Assembly (NCBI RefSeq): GCF_003149025.1
Contig: NZ_QGDV01000005.1
Span: forward strand, 1-64,000
Direction of reading: 5' to 3'
From: Rathayibacter iranicus NCPPB 2253 = VKM Ac-1602
GTDB taxonomy: Bacteria > Actinomycetota > Actinomycetes > Actinomycetales > Microbacteriaceae
DNA: 64,000 nucleotides
The notes beneath the pieces are model-generated. The model did not search any database and had not been told where the DNA came from. It worked only from the letters and a program-made list of their open reading frames with translations. Within the stretch, counting starts at the first letter, position 1. The number at the start of each line of letters is the position of its first letter. The translations under genes were made by a program, and so were the position numbers. This document shows, in pieces, positions 9,087 to 17,180 of this stretch.

Positions 9087-9863
9087 TCACATGGGTGCGA
9101 CTTTGCCCGGCTCCAGTATTCGAATGAGAACGAGGCGCTCAGCGAGAGTCCATGAGGTCGTGGCGAGTAGATACAGCCCGGCGGCCAGAGGGGCGAGCAC
9201 TGCGATGCCCGCCGTCACAAAGGGCATGAAGCTGAGGACTCGCATCATCGCCGCAGGGTTTGGTGACCCGGGCGGGAGGCTGTCGGAAGGGGGCGGACTC
9301 GAAGGAGCAAGAAGATGCCGAGAAGCTTGAGCTACCACGGCAATGAGAAAGATGATTGCTACAAACACCGCGGCCGCAGGCCAGGTAATCATGCCGTCAG
9401 TAAGTAGCCCGAGAAGCCCCGAGTCAAGAGGAACTCCTAGAAAGGCACGCAGTAGCAACTCATTCGAATGCCCGTCGATTGACGGTCGAATAAACAGACC
9501 ATATACCGCCATCAGAACTGGTGCTTGCGCGAGCACGGGAAGACAGCCGGCGAACGGGGAGACCTTCTCTTCCGCGTAGAGCGCCATTGTCTTGCGTTGG
9601 AGCATTTCTAGATTCTTGTGGTAGCGCCGTCGCAACTCAGTGACCTTAGGTGCCATCCGAGTCCGGGCGACTCCCGCCTTCACTTGGGATACTCCTACTG
9701 GAATGAGAAGCAATCGAATACCAATTGTAAAGAGGATGATAGTGATTGCAGCACTCTCGCTGCCGGCGACGGGTTCGACAAAGGACTCGAGGGTCGTGAC
9801 TGCCCAGTATGCGATCCTGAGAAGAAGTTGGATCGGCAAGAACTCGTAGGGGCCCATATTCAT
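9087..9863 (-). CDS. YidC/Oxa1-family membrane protein insertase paralogue
   Basis: The 258-residue protein has the YidC/Oxa1 core: an N-terminal membrane segment, the charged cytoplasmic hairpin (KVTELRRRYHKNLEMLQRK), and the conserved region SPFAGCLPVLAQAPVLMAVYGLF, followed by three more hydrophobic helices, about five in all. It lacks the long N-terminal periplasmic domain, as expected for Gram-positive bacteria. Family members insert membrane proteins, with or without SecYEG. This copy lies inside the accessory island with two small membrane-protein genes upstream (stop of the previous gene four bases before the ATG), so it is an extra paralogue rather than the housekeeping gene beside rpmH. 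A link to the thiopeptide cluster is possible but unproven. Confidence 0.85.
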   Translation of the reverse strand: MNMGPYEFLPIQLLLRIAYWAVTTLESFVEPVAGSESAAITIILFTIGIRLLLIPVGVSQVKAGVARTRMAPKVTELRRRYHKNLEMLQRKTMALYAEEKVSPFAGCLPVLAQAPVLMAVYGLFIRPSIDGHSNELLLRAFLGVPLDSGLLGLLTDGMITWPAAAVFVAIIFLIAVVAQASRHLLAPSSPPPSDSLPPGSPNPAAMMRVLSFMPFVTAGIAVLAPLAAGLYLLATTSWTLAERLVLIRILEPGKVAPM

Positions 9864-9866
9864 CGA

Positions 9867-10232
9867 CTACGACTTGGGGTCGATCTCATCTGTTCTTATT
9901 GGCCCTCGACCACGGAGACGTCTCCACGCAGCCGTCGAACGCTCGCGGAAGACATACGCGAGCCAGAGAACTCCCACGACAATAGGGATCCCAACAGGCC
10001 ACATCGAAGAATATGTGACAACTACTGCAAGCCCTTCGACTCCAATCAGAGCCGCAGCACCGGAGTAGGCCACCATCACGCCAATGTTCACCCGCGTAGA
10101 AACACGCAGCCAAAGCGATGAAAGCAAAGATCGAGACGACCCTGATTGCCCCTCATTCTCAGGGCGAACGGGGATGTCGTCCTGCGCTACCGCAGGAACA
10201 TGGTGGTCGTTGTTGGGGGTATAAGGATACAC
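9867..10232 (-). CDS. small membrane protein next to the YidC paralogue
   Basis: The 121-residue product has a polar N-terminus, two hydrophobic segments (about residues 48-68 and 78-96) and a basic C-terminal tail (FRERSTAAWRRLRGRG). It starts with GTG at 10232 and ends four bases before the YidC-like start, so the two are almost certainly one operon. I do not recognise the family. It could be a client or partner of the insertase. Confidence 0.6.
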   Translation of the reverse strand: MYPYTPNNDHHVPAVAQDDIPVRPENEGQSGSSRSLLSSLWLRVSTRVNIGVMVAYSGAAALIGVEGLAVVVTYSSMWPVGIPIVVGVLWLAYVFRERSTAAWRRLRGRGPIRTDEIDPKS

Positions 10233-10355
10233 GAAATGCTCGTCTCGCTAGATGCTGAAGTGTGGGCTACAACACCTCCTCAAAACGATGAACGCACAGC
10301 CGATAGGCGGGCGCTTCTGCCACTCTTGCCATAGTAGGCGTGAGCTATCTGTCGC

Positions 10356-10676
10356 TCAGAAGGAGGTCTGGACGACGAAGGCCGGAGCACGGGCCCGAAT
10401 ATTGCCCGGCGTCCCAGGTTCCCCGGGGAGACGCAGCCCCTCGGATGCCTGGATACGCGTAGGCACTGGAGGAGCGTTAGGCGCCATCCGAAGAGAACGA
10501 GCGAGTGCATTCGCCACCCAGCATACAGAGTGAGCCAGAACGAGAGCGCTCGCAGCCACAATGAGTAAAGTCTGCGTCGGGTTGGACGCGAGTACCGACC
10601 CCGCGGCCACCGAAAGTGACAGCACGATGAACTGCATCATCAGCCAGAGAGACAGGAGCAACGGCGACACCTCCAC
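10356..10676 (-). CDS. small membrane protein, DUF6412-like
   Basis: The 106-residue product has two hydrophobic helices (residues 5-28 and 34-55) and a tail ending in GTPGNIRARAPAF, resembling the PG..R.RAP ending of DUF6412 proteins, which I recall as neighbours of YidC-like genes in actinobacteria. It starts with GTG at 10676. It is the first gene of a likely three-gene reverse-strand operon with the YidC paralogue. The family call is tentative; the membrane topology is plain. Confidence 0.5.
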   Translation of the reverse strand: MEVSPLLLSLWLMMQFIVLSLSVAAGSVLASNPTQTLLIVAASALVLAHSVCWVANALARSLRMAPNAPPVPTRIQASEGLRLPGEPGTPGNIRARAPAFVVQTSF

Positions 10677-11012
10677 TCACATTCGTTCTTAAGACCATAC
10701 ATTCAGCTGCGATCACGGGGAACCCTGCGAGGCCAGCGCTGCGTATCATCCGGCGTAGATGCGGAATCCATACTGAGCGGCACGACCCGCGAGGCCGGCC
10801 ACACTGCTGAGGCTCTGATCTTCCGTTCAGCACGGTGGCGTCAGTGCCGTGCCGTGGGCGTCGCCGTGCCACGGGCGTAGTAGCCCCGCGGTCATGGAGA
10901 GTTCCGGATCACACCATACCCTAAGTTGCCGACAGGCGGGGAACCGACAGCACCGTCATACCGGCGTGTCGCGAGCAGTGGTGCGGATCCGCGCTTGGGT
11001 GCAAGATGATGG
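10677..11012. other. no gene seen (about 335 bases)
   Basis: The stretch between the small membrane gene and the direct repeat of the ISAs1 element has no coherent frame. It must hold the promoter of the reverse-strand operon. Parts may be old insertion-sequence DNA. Confidence 0.4.
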
Positions 11013-11035
11013 TTGACCAGTTCCCATACAGCATG
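11013..11035 (+). repeat. left direct repeat flanking the ISAs1 element
   Basis: This 23-base stretch matches 12413-12435 at 21 of 23 positions. The last 10 bases, ATACAGCATG, are identical in both copies and abut both ends of the insertion sequence, which fits the 8-10 bp target duplications of the ISAs1 family. The copy also contains TTGACC, the -35 hexamer of the promoter that lies on the other side of the element. Confidence 0.75.
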
Positions 11036-11057
11036 CAGGGCCCCGTCAAAGTCGGTA

Positions 11058-12186
11058 TCAGCTGGTGAGTAGTAGTTTCACGGGTCTGGTGTGGCCGCGG
11101 GCGTGATGCCGGAGAGCGGCGGCGATGTTGTTGTGTCCGGTGGGGCGGAGCAGGCTGATCGCGGTGGAGTGTAGCGTCGCCATGACGCGGGGCCCTTTGC
11201 CGACCCGTGCTCGGGAGCGGTCTTCGTCGAAGGTGACGTCGCGGACCCAGTGCACCCGGTTCTCGATGCCCCAGCGCCCTCGACTCCACGCGGCGAGTGT
11301 TCGTGGTGGGGCTTAGCTGTGGTCGAGGGAGCAGATCAGGTAGACGACCTCGACGCTCTGACGGCCCTTCACGGTCCGGGTGCGGCGCAGCTGCGCGACC
11401 TGGAGCGTGTGCGGGAACTCCAGCCCCGGCGGCGCTGAGAGGACCTTGATCGTGCGGCGCGCCCAGACGCCGTGCCCGGTATCGATCTCGGTCGAGCCCG
11501 GCACATTGGCCAAAGGAAGATTCTTGCAGAGCCGGTGCAGGCTCGGCTGGTTCTTCTTGACCGTCAGCAGGTAGTGGCCGCCTGCGGCGATGATGTGTTC
11601 CGCGATGTCGCGTGGAGTGTGCATCGCGTCCGCGGTGACCACGACACCCTCCAGGGTGAAACGGTCAAGCAGATCACGGAGTTCGGGGATCTCATTGCTC
11701 TCCGCACGTGTCTGCACCTGCCCCAGCACGGTCCCCGAGTGGTGCTCCAGCGCGGAGACCAGGTGCGGCGCGGGAGCGGGCCCCGCGGACCGTTTTCCCG
11801 TCGATCGCGAACACCCGCCGCCCGCCGAGCATGCCGGTGCGTCACCACATGTACGCGCCGATCACCTGGTCCAGGACGTCCGCGTCGATGTCCCGGAACG
11901 CGCGACGGATCGTGGGTTCCGATGGTCTGCGCCCAGCCGTGACACCGAGGTGTCAGCGAGCGTGGCCGTGGACGCGTCGCCCGCCCATTTGCCGATCGCA
12001 ATGAACGACCGCGACCCGGCCAACACGGCGGCGATCCCGACGGCGAGGATCGCGTCGATCTGGTGCCGGACGCCGCGGCGCCGACGCGGGTCAGGGACTG
12101 TGGAGAGCAGCTCGAGACAACCGCGGACGCGCGAGGCCGACCGATTCTGATTCGACGTGCGCGGGAAACGCGCGGGGAAATGACAT
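11058..12186 (-). pseudogene. ISAs1-family transposase, multiply broken
   Basis: Read on the reverse strand from an ATG at 12186, the pieces are all there but out of frame with each other: N-terminus (MSFPRAFP...VGLARP), the SCLELLSTVPDPRRRRGVRH block, the DGKTVRGARS catalytic block, SGTVLGQVQT..., the GVVVTADAMHT block and the C-terminus (ENRVHWVRDVTFDEDRSRAR). There are at least three frameshifts, a TGA near 11846 and a TAA at 11313-11315. The element cannot transpose by itself. Confidence 0.85.
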
Positions 12187-12192
12187 AGCCGG

Positions 12193-12280
12193 AGGCTTTT
12201 TCAGAGCACATGATTCACAGCCTGAAAATGCTCGCTAATCAGGGCGTTTGTAGCGAACCGGTAGGGCTCTGAACAAGCCT
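12193..12280 (-). repeat. 88-bp MITE-like palindromic element, copy 1
   Basis: The 88-bp unit has 12-bp imperfect terminal inverted repeats (AGGCTTTTTCAG and CTGAACAAGCCT). Its reverse complement matches 22316-22403 at 68 of 88 positions with no gaps. It is inserted between the end and the transposase start of the ISAs1 element. It codes for nothing, so it must have been moved by a transposase encoded elsewhere. Confidence 0.7.
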
Positions 12281-12412
12281 CCAGGCGTGGTGCCTCTCGC
12301 GGATGGTGAGCGTCAAGAACGTCCGTCCTCAGCGCGAACACCACGCCTGCCGCGCCACCGCAACGCCGGCGTGTCACACACCAGACCCCGGTGAGACCAC
12401 TCACCCACGACT

Positions 12413-12441
12413 TTGACCAGTGCCGATACAGCATGTACTGT
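12413..12441 (+). promoter_or_regulatory. promoter of the thiopeptide operon
   Basis: TTGACC (12413-12418) and TACTGT (12436-12441) are separated by exactly 17 bases, the sigma-70/SigA spacing. Transcription would start near 12448, giving a leader of about 18 bases with AGGAGG at 12454-12459, six bases before the ATG at 12466. The -35 box coincides with the very end of the ISAs1 element and is also present in the direct repeat on its far side. Confidence 0.6.
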
Positions 12442-12443
12442 AT
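12426..12443 (+). promoter_or_regulatory. putative TetR operator in the thiopeptide promoter
   Basis: ATACAGCATGTACTGTAT is a palindrome with 6-bp perfect arms and a near-palindromic centre. It covers the promoter spacer and the -10 box, so a bound repressor would block RNA polymerase. The sequence at 22292-22309, upstream of the cluster tetR gene, matches it at 14 of 18 positions. The ISAs1 target duplication (ATACAGCATG) is its left half. Confidence 0.65.
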
Positions 12444-12465
12444 GCAAATAGAGAGGAGGTGCAAC

Positions 12466-12621
12466 ATGAATGAGAAAGAATCGTTCCAGAAGATCGACGC
12501 TCAGGTCTTCGACCTGTCCGACGACGGACTGACCGTAGAGTCGCTCACCGCTGGGCACGGTCTCGTCGAGACCGGCGCTTCGTGGCCGAGCTGCGGCTGT
12601 TCCTGCTCGTCGCTGCCGTAA
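12466..12621 (+). CDS. thiopeptide precursor peptide
   Basis: The 51-residue peptide consists of an acidic leader of 38 residues ending in VESLTAGHGLVETGA and a 13-residue core, SWPSCGCSCSSLP. The leader end is the well-known thiopeptide signature seen in the GE2270 and thiomuracin precursors (VESLTAGHGM.E.GAS). Aligned to 26-membered thiopeptides such as micrococcin, Ser1 and Ser10 would form the central pyridine; Cys5, Cys7 and Cys9 would become thiazoles, and Ser4, Ser8 and Ser11 are dehydroalanine candidates. AGGAGG lies six bases before the ATG. An upstream in-frame ATG at 12391 lies within the insertion sequence and is not credible. Confidence 0.92.
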   Translation: MNEKESFQKIDAQVFDLSDDGLTVESLTAGHGLVETGASWPSCGCSCSSLP

Positions 12622-12639
12622 CTGGCAGACACGAAGAAG

Positions 12640-12676
12640 TTGGGGAGGGTGCGCCGAAAGCGATCACCCTCCCCAA
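12640..12676 (+). terminator. hairpin between precursor and biosynthetic genes
   Basis: A perfect 12-bp stem (TTGGGGAGGGTG and its complement) with a 13-base loop lies 18 bases after the precursor stop. There is no long T-run. Such hairpins in RiPP clusters act as partial terminators or mRNA stabilisers, so that the precursor is made in excess over its enzymes. That role is inferred. Confidence 0.7.
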
Positions 12677-12709
12677 TCCGTATCTGATGAAGGGCATGGT
12701 ACGAGAACA

Positions 12710-15238
12710 TTGGCTGAATGGGCGATCGAGCAACCCGTATTCACCAGACGTGCGGGAGTTTCTCCCGAGCTGCTCTCTACTGTGAGAAATAGGGAACTCG
12801 TACGGAGAGTTGATCTCGTCGTCGAGGCCTACGCCGACTTGAACGATGTAGGCGCCCAGCTCGAAGATGCCCTGTATCAACGCATCCCAGAAGCCGACAC
12901 TTCCATCCGTGCAAAGCTAGTTGGCCTGCGTAGGTCTATTCACAACAAGCGAAAGATCCCCAGAAGCGAGCGTTCCCGCGAAGTCTTTGCCGAATTATCC
13001 TCGCGCGAGATTGGGCTACTTCAGGAATGGGATTCCCTGCGTGTTGCTCTGCAACTTAAGGAAGACTCGCTTGCCAATCTGCTTAAGGAGGACACTCATA
13101 CCTGGGTAACGTTGGCGCTAAGCGATCAAAATTTCGCTCGAGGCCTTGAGACGGCGACATTTGCACTGTCAGAGGCAATAGGTAAGCATGGGAATAGCCT
13201 TTCGAGACACTCTCGGATTGCATTGCTTCGCTATTTTTCGCGAGCCGGCGCCAAAACCAGCCCATATAGCACCTTCACCACGACTGGGATCGCTACTCCC
13301 CGTGCAGAAGAGCAGCCGGGTAGCCCAACCGCTTCGGTGATCGAGTTGGACCAGTACGTTCTTGACCAGTTTGTTACTCGTCTATTCAAGCGCGAGACAT
13401 TTGCTGGATCGGGAATACTGAGAGTGAATCCGTCAATTGTCCGCCACAACGGCGTGCTTCGGTTTACCGGCAACGGACGCTCCGAGCCATTCGTGCAAGT
13501 CAGAGCCAGCCCTCAACTTGACGAACTCATCGACATGTGCCGGCAAGCAGCCACCTCACTCTCCGAGGTCTACGCTGCGCGACCTGACGACGGCTGGCAA
13601 GAGCATGTGGACAGCGCGATTGAGTTGGGTCTCCTGGAGCTGTTTCCTCCGTTCTCGTTGGATGATCCGACTGCTCTCGAGAAGATCGCATCGTGGTGCA
13701 GTGAGGCAATCGATGACAAGGATTCATATGAGCTGTCGGCTCTATTCGGTCGACTACACGCGTGTCTAGGAAGGCAGCAGATCGCGGACTGTCAAACATC
13801 GCCCCGACAACGCCTAGAAGAGGTGCACAAGGTAGGGGCGCGACTCGCCCAACTTCTTGGAGGGATACCATGGCCGAAAGAGCAGGCAAAATCAAAGCAT
13901 GGGTTCCACGAGAACGCGTTGCGCTTGTCGGCAGGCCAACTTCAACCACAGTTCCAGAGCGCTGAGACTGTCAGCCTGCTGGGAGTCATAACGGAATGGC
14001 TCTCTGTTTTCGACCGGATGCTCCCCGTGCGTCTGGCAGCCGCGAACTTTGCGAGACAGGTTCTAGGAGATTCAGAGGCCACGACCTTCGTAGATTTCTA
14101 CTTCGAAGTTCAAACAGCCCTTCGCCAGTACAGGTCGACGGAAAACGGGTCGCACAACGAGACCTTGGAATTACTCGACTTGGCAAGACCTCTTGACGGC
14201 AAGCTATTGGCAAGGAGCACAGATCCCCGCCTAGTGAGCCTTAACCAGCTGAGGCGCTTTGCGCGAGATGCTGTCAGAGAAGAATGCCGTAACGGCCCTC
14301 TTACGAAGGATCGGCTAAAGCAGATCACATCCTCCTACCCCGCCTGGATCAGTACGCGCGATCGCGCCACGTTCTATGCGCAAACAGACGGCGAGACGAT
14401 CATGATCAATGTGGTGGGCGCCGGGGACGGCCGAGGCAGAGCCCGCTGGTGGCGCCTGTTAGAACAAGCGTCGGGCAAAGATGCACTGACGGTATTGCCG
14501 AGCAATAGCACTTCCGCAACAGTCGAGGCCTTGCCCATACCCGGAGCTTTCGGATCAGCAGGAAATCTCACCGCACCACCCGAAGCAAAGTTTCTCCGCT
14601 ACCCTCACGTCGAAGTACAGACTGGTGCCGCCAAGGCCATCAACCTCGGTGATCTGAAGGTGCGGCTGGGACCAAATGGACTACTAACCCTTACAGACAG
14701 TAACGGTGCTGACTTCCGTCCCGGCTTCACAGGGCTTCTCGCAGAGCCAATAATGCCCCCGGCTGCCCGATTCCTACTCGCACTGTTCGGCAGGGCAAAC
14801 CTCAAACATCCAGCATTCCCTATCGTGCAACATTTGGCCGCACCGACGTCGAACCAGGTCGAAATCATTCCTCCAGTACAGTTCGAGCACGTCGTATTTG
14901 AACGTCAAAAGTGGGTTGCGAACGTCTCAGATGTCCCTCTTAGGCCACCTCTTGATGCGCGGACACTCTGGGAGTTCGAACTCTGGCGGCGCAAGCACCA
15001 GATACCTGAGCACGTCTACATACGTCTAGAAATCGAGTCTTCTGATTGGAAAGAACGAGCCTTTGGAAAGGCGCGTAAACCCCAATATCTCGACCTTCGC
15101 TCACATGAGTATCTAGATTCATTCGCGCAAATGTTGCGGTCCACATCAGGCGTGGTCGTCGTTGAGGCGGCGAGCCCTGTGCCCGTCTCAGGGACAGTTC
15201 CCCACGAGGAAACAGTTCTCGAGATACGAAAACGCTGA
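12710..15238 (+). CDS. thiopeptide LanB-type dehydratase, glutamylation subunit (TbtB-like)
   Basis: The 842-residue protein matches the N-terminal lantibiotic dehydratase domain that uses glutamyl-tRNA to glutamylate Ser/Thr of the precursor. The LanB signature RAGAKTSPYSTFTTTG is at about residues 180-195, and length equals that of TbtB from thiomuracin. The elimination domain is on the next gene, as in all split thiopeptide dehydratases. The likely start is TTG at 12710, because the family N-terminus begins within about ten residues of QPVFTRRAGVSPELL; no better start is in frame. It acts on the precursor just upstream and is followed by AAAGGAGG and the next gene 15 bases on. Confidence 0.92.
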   Translation: MAEWAIEQPVFTRRAGVSPELLSTVRNRELVRRVDLVVEAYADLNDVGAQLEDALYQRIPEADTSIRAKLVGLRRSIHNKRKIPRSERSREVFAELSSREIGLLQEWDSLRVALQLKEDSLANLLKEDTHTWVTLALSDQNFARGLETATFALSEAIGKHGNSLSRHSRIALLRYFSRAGAKTSPYSTFTTTGIATPRAEEQPGSPTASVIELDQYVLDQFVTRLFKRETFAGSGILRVNPSIVRHNGVLRFTGNGRSEPFVQVRASPQLDELIDMCRQAATSLSEVYAARPDDGWQEHVDSAIELGLLELFPPFSLDDPTALEKIASWCSEAIDDKDSYELSALFGRLHACLGRQQIADCQTSPRQRLEEVHKVGARLAQLLGGIPWPKEQAKSKHGFHENALRLSAGQLQPQFQSAETVSLLGVITEWLSVFDRMLPVRLAAANFARQVLGDSEATTFVDFYFEVQTALRQYRSTENGSHNETLELLDLARPLDGKLLARSTDPRLVSLNQLRRFARDAVREECRNGPLTKDRLKQITSSYPAWISTRDRATFYAQTDGETIMINVVGAGDGRGRARWWRLLEQASGKDALTVLPSNSTSATVEALPIPGAFGSAGNLTAPPEAKFLRYPHVEVQTGAAKAINLGDLKVRLGPNGLLTLTDSNGADFRPGFTGLLAEPIMPPAARFLLALFGRANLKHPAFPIVQHLAAPTSNQVEIIPPVQFEHVVFERQKWVANVSDVPLRPPLDARTLWEFELWRRKHQIPEHVYIRLEIESSDWKERAFGKARKPQYLDLRSHEYLDSFAQMLRSTSGVVVVEAASPVPVSGTVPHEETVLEIRKR

Positions 15239-15253
15239 AAGGAGGCGATTGAC

Positions 15254-16069
15254 TTGGAACGGACCAGGCTCTGGCTGAGCACCCACATCTTTTATCACGG
15301 CGACCAGAACCGGCTGATTGCTGAACTCATTCCCCAAGTTGCTGAAGCGATCGGCTCTACACAACTCTTCTTTTTCTTGCGCTACTGGGATGGTGGTCCG
15401 CATGTCAGGCTCCGGTTGTTGGTTGAACCCGATGCTGATATTGAGCAGCTCGAAAGCATCGTTGCCGACATCACTCGCATCTGGTTCAGGAACAACCCGT
15501 GTGACGCGATTACGGCTACGGCGTACGCCCACAGTGCCCGTGTACTTGGCCGCTATGAACAAGTCGACTATCTCCCAAAAATGCTGCCCAACTGTAGCGT
15601 GAGGACAATTCCCTATCGTCCAGAACGCGGAAGATACGGAGACGGCGAGTTGCTACACCGGGTAGAAGACCACTTTGTATGGTCCTCCCAGTTCGCGATT
15701 GAAGTACTTCAAAAGGCGCCAAGTCGCAGCAGCAAGATGGCACTCGCGATCCGTTGCGGCATTGAGACCGCGAAACTCTGTGGCATCCGTCTCACAGGCG
15801 AGTCGGTCTCCATGCCCTCGCGGTTGAAGGTCGCCCACGACCGTTTCAATCCTAGTGACGTGGCATCGCAAATGTGGGCGCACGAGATCCAGTCGATTTC
15901 ACGATTCATCGAGCTATCTCCGAACCGACCAGAAGACATTACGCCTGAGCGAGTCCTCAACCTATTATTTCACCTCTTCTGCAACAGGATCGGAGTCACA
16001 ATCGACGATGAGGCAGCAGTCCGTCGCGCGGCTCAGGAAATCCTTGAACTAAAGAATGGGGTGGAGTGA
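15254..16069 (+). CDS. thiopeptide dehydratase, glutamate-elimination subunit (TbtC-like)
   Basis: The 271-residue protein is a stand-alone SpaB-C/thiopeptide-type bacteriocin biosynthesis domain, recognisable from WLSTHIFYHGDQNRLIAEL and FFFLRYWDGGPHVRLRL. In thiomuracin the protein of this size and position (TbtC) removes glutamate to give dehydroalanine. The start is a TTG at 15254 with AAAGGAGG eight bases upstream (15238-15245). It ends one base before the next start. It could in principle be the pyridine synthase, but size and gene order favour elimination. Confidence 0.85.
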   Translation: MERTRLWLSTHIFYHGDQNRLIAELIPQVAEAIGSTQLFFFLRYWDGGPHVRLRLLVEPDADIEQLESIVADITRIWFRNNPCDAITATAYAHSARVLGRYEQVDYLPKMLPNCSVRTIPYRPERGRYGDGELLHRVEDHFVWSSQFAIEVLQKAPSRSSKMALAIRCGIETAKLCGIRLTGESVSMPSRLKVAHDRFNPSDVASQMWAHEIQSISRFIELSPNRPEDITPERVLNLLFHLFCNRIGVTIDDEAAVRRAAQEILELKNGVE

Positions 16070-16070
16070 G

Positions 16071-17180
16071 ATGAGCTATATCGTGAGAGTCTTTGACTAC
16101 CGCGAGCCAGTTGCGTCGACCTATCTGGCACCGGCTATGAAAGCGGCTTCCGAGATCAGCGATGCCTACTTCGTAAGACACTGGAAACAGGGTCCCCACT
16201 GGCGAATCGTGCTGCCCGACACGCCAATGAGAAGTATTCAGGCATTCACTGCGAATCTCCGAGAGCATCTCGAACTGGTAAGGGTTACGGGCGAGCGAGA
16301 CGAGTATCGACTTTCCGCCTCAAACTTTTCGGAGGATCACCAAGCAAGACTCGCCGAGCTTGAGTCCGACCAAGGTCCCTTCCTCCCTTTAATGAGCGAT
16401 GCGCATGTGGATATGATTCGGGCACCTGAACGGACAGAAATGGTCGGCGGCTCCGCTGGCGCAAAGGCATTGGAGCGCTTCTATGTCGAGACAACAAGAT
16501 CGGGCCTAGGCGTGCTCGAACACCTCGATCACCCGGCAGAACTCCGCCAATTCGCCTTCGACCTCATGATTGCTACGGTGCATGCGTTCTCTGGAGTCGG
16601 GTTAGCGCGAGGGTTCGTGTCATTTCGTTCCCATAGCGAGGCATTCCTCAATTGGTGGCCCGAAGGCAAGGGTCTCCGGGAGAAGTGGGATCGGATGAGT
16701 CGAAAGGCAGCAGAGACCTTAGACGAGCGGGCTCACCAGATCGTCACACAACTCGATTGTGGAGAAGCGCTTTCACCACTAGTTGAATCCTGGCTCAGCT
16801 CCTCGTCAGGAACTTTCCAGGACTCTGCGTATCAGATTTCGGCGGGAAGGCTCAGCATAGACCCGCCTTGGTCAACGGCTTCGCGAAACGATGCCCCCTT
16901 TGCTGTATCAGCTAGTCCCTTTCATGCGGCGGAACAAACAGGAACCACATTGAATATCATCTGGTTCTCGCAATACCGTCTGCTGCTCAATTACTCTTAC
17001 CTCCAGCTCACTCGGCTAGGAATCAAGCCAGGGGAACGATTTCTGCTTTGCCACCTAGCTGCAGACTGCGCGGAGCGTCTGTTCGAAGTGACGGCCTCCT
17101 CGAAGCTGCTGCCCGGTCCAGGGGAAAACGCGAGCGTGTCGCGGGCGATCGAGCGTTTCCGAACGGTGTACGAGCTATGA
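16071..17180 (+). CDS. thiopeptide pyridine synthase (TbtD-like)
   Basis: The 369-residue protein belongs to the same thiopeptide-type SpaB-C superfamily (SDAYFVRHWKQGPHWRIVL near the N-terminus) but is longer, like TbtD, which performs the formal [4+2] cycloaddition of two dehydroalanines to form the pyridine and release the leader peptide. That step closes the macrocycle. I chose the ATG at 16071, directly after the previous stop; an in-frame ATG at 16056 overlaps it. Its stop overlaps the next start (ATGA). The assignment rests on gene order and length as well as the motif. Confidence 0.85.
   Translation: MSYIVRVFDYREPVASTYLAPAMKAASEISDAYFVRHWKQGPHWRIVLPDTPMRSIQAFTANLREHLELVRVTGERDEYRLSASNFSEDHQARLAELESDQGPFLPLMSDAHVDMIRAPERTEMVGGSAGAKALERFYVETTRSGLGVLEHLDHPAELRQFAFDLMIATVHAFSGVGLARGFVSFRSHSEAFLNWWPEGKGLREKWDRMSRKAAETLDERAHQIVTQLDCGEALSPLVESWLSSSSGTFQDSAYQISAGRLSIDPPWSTASRNDAPFAVSASPFHAAEQTGTTLNIIWFSQYRLLLNYSYLQLTRLGIKPGERFLLCHLAADCAERLFEVTASSKLLPGPGENASVSRAIERFRTVYEL

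Larger units (their letters stand above)
11036..12425 (-). mobile_element. decayed ISAs1-family insertion sequence
   Basis: The element is 1390 bases. The left end begins CAGGGCCCCGTCAAAGTC; the right end read inward is CGGCACTGGTCAAAGTCG, an imperfect partner that keeps the GTCAAAGTC core. Direct repeats of ATACAGCATG adjoin both ends. It contains a broken transposase on the reverse strand and an 88-bp palindromic element nested in its 5' non-coding part. The right part (12285-12420) is homologous to 22640-22790 in opposite orientation. It sits immediately upstream of the thiopeptide precursor gene. Confidence 0.8.

Noticed and set aside
10477..10872. A 131-codon reverse frame overlapping the small membrane gene
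   Set aside because: Arginine-rich, low-complexity product, and the overlapping frame at 10356-10676 has credible transmembrane segments.
12391..12465. A longer thiopeptide precursor starting at ATG 12391
   Set aside because: The extra 25 codons lie within the insertion-sequence end and promoter, and a good ribosome-binding site precedes ATG 12466.
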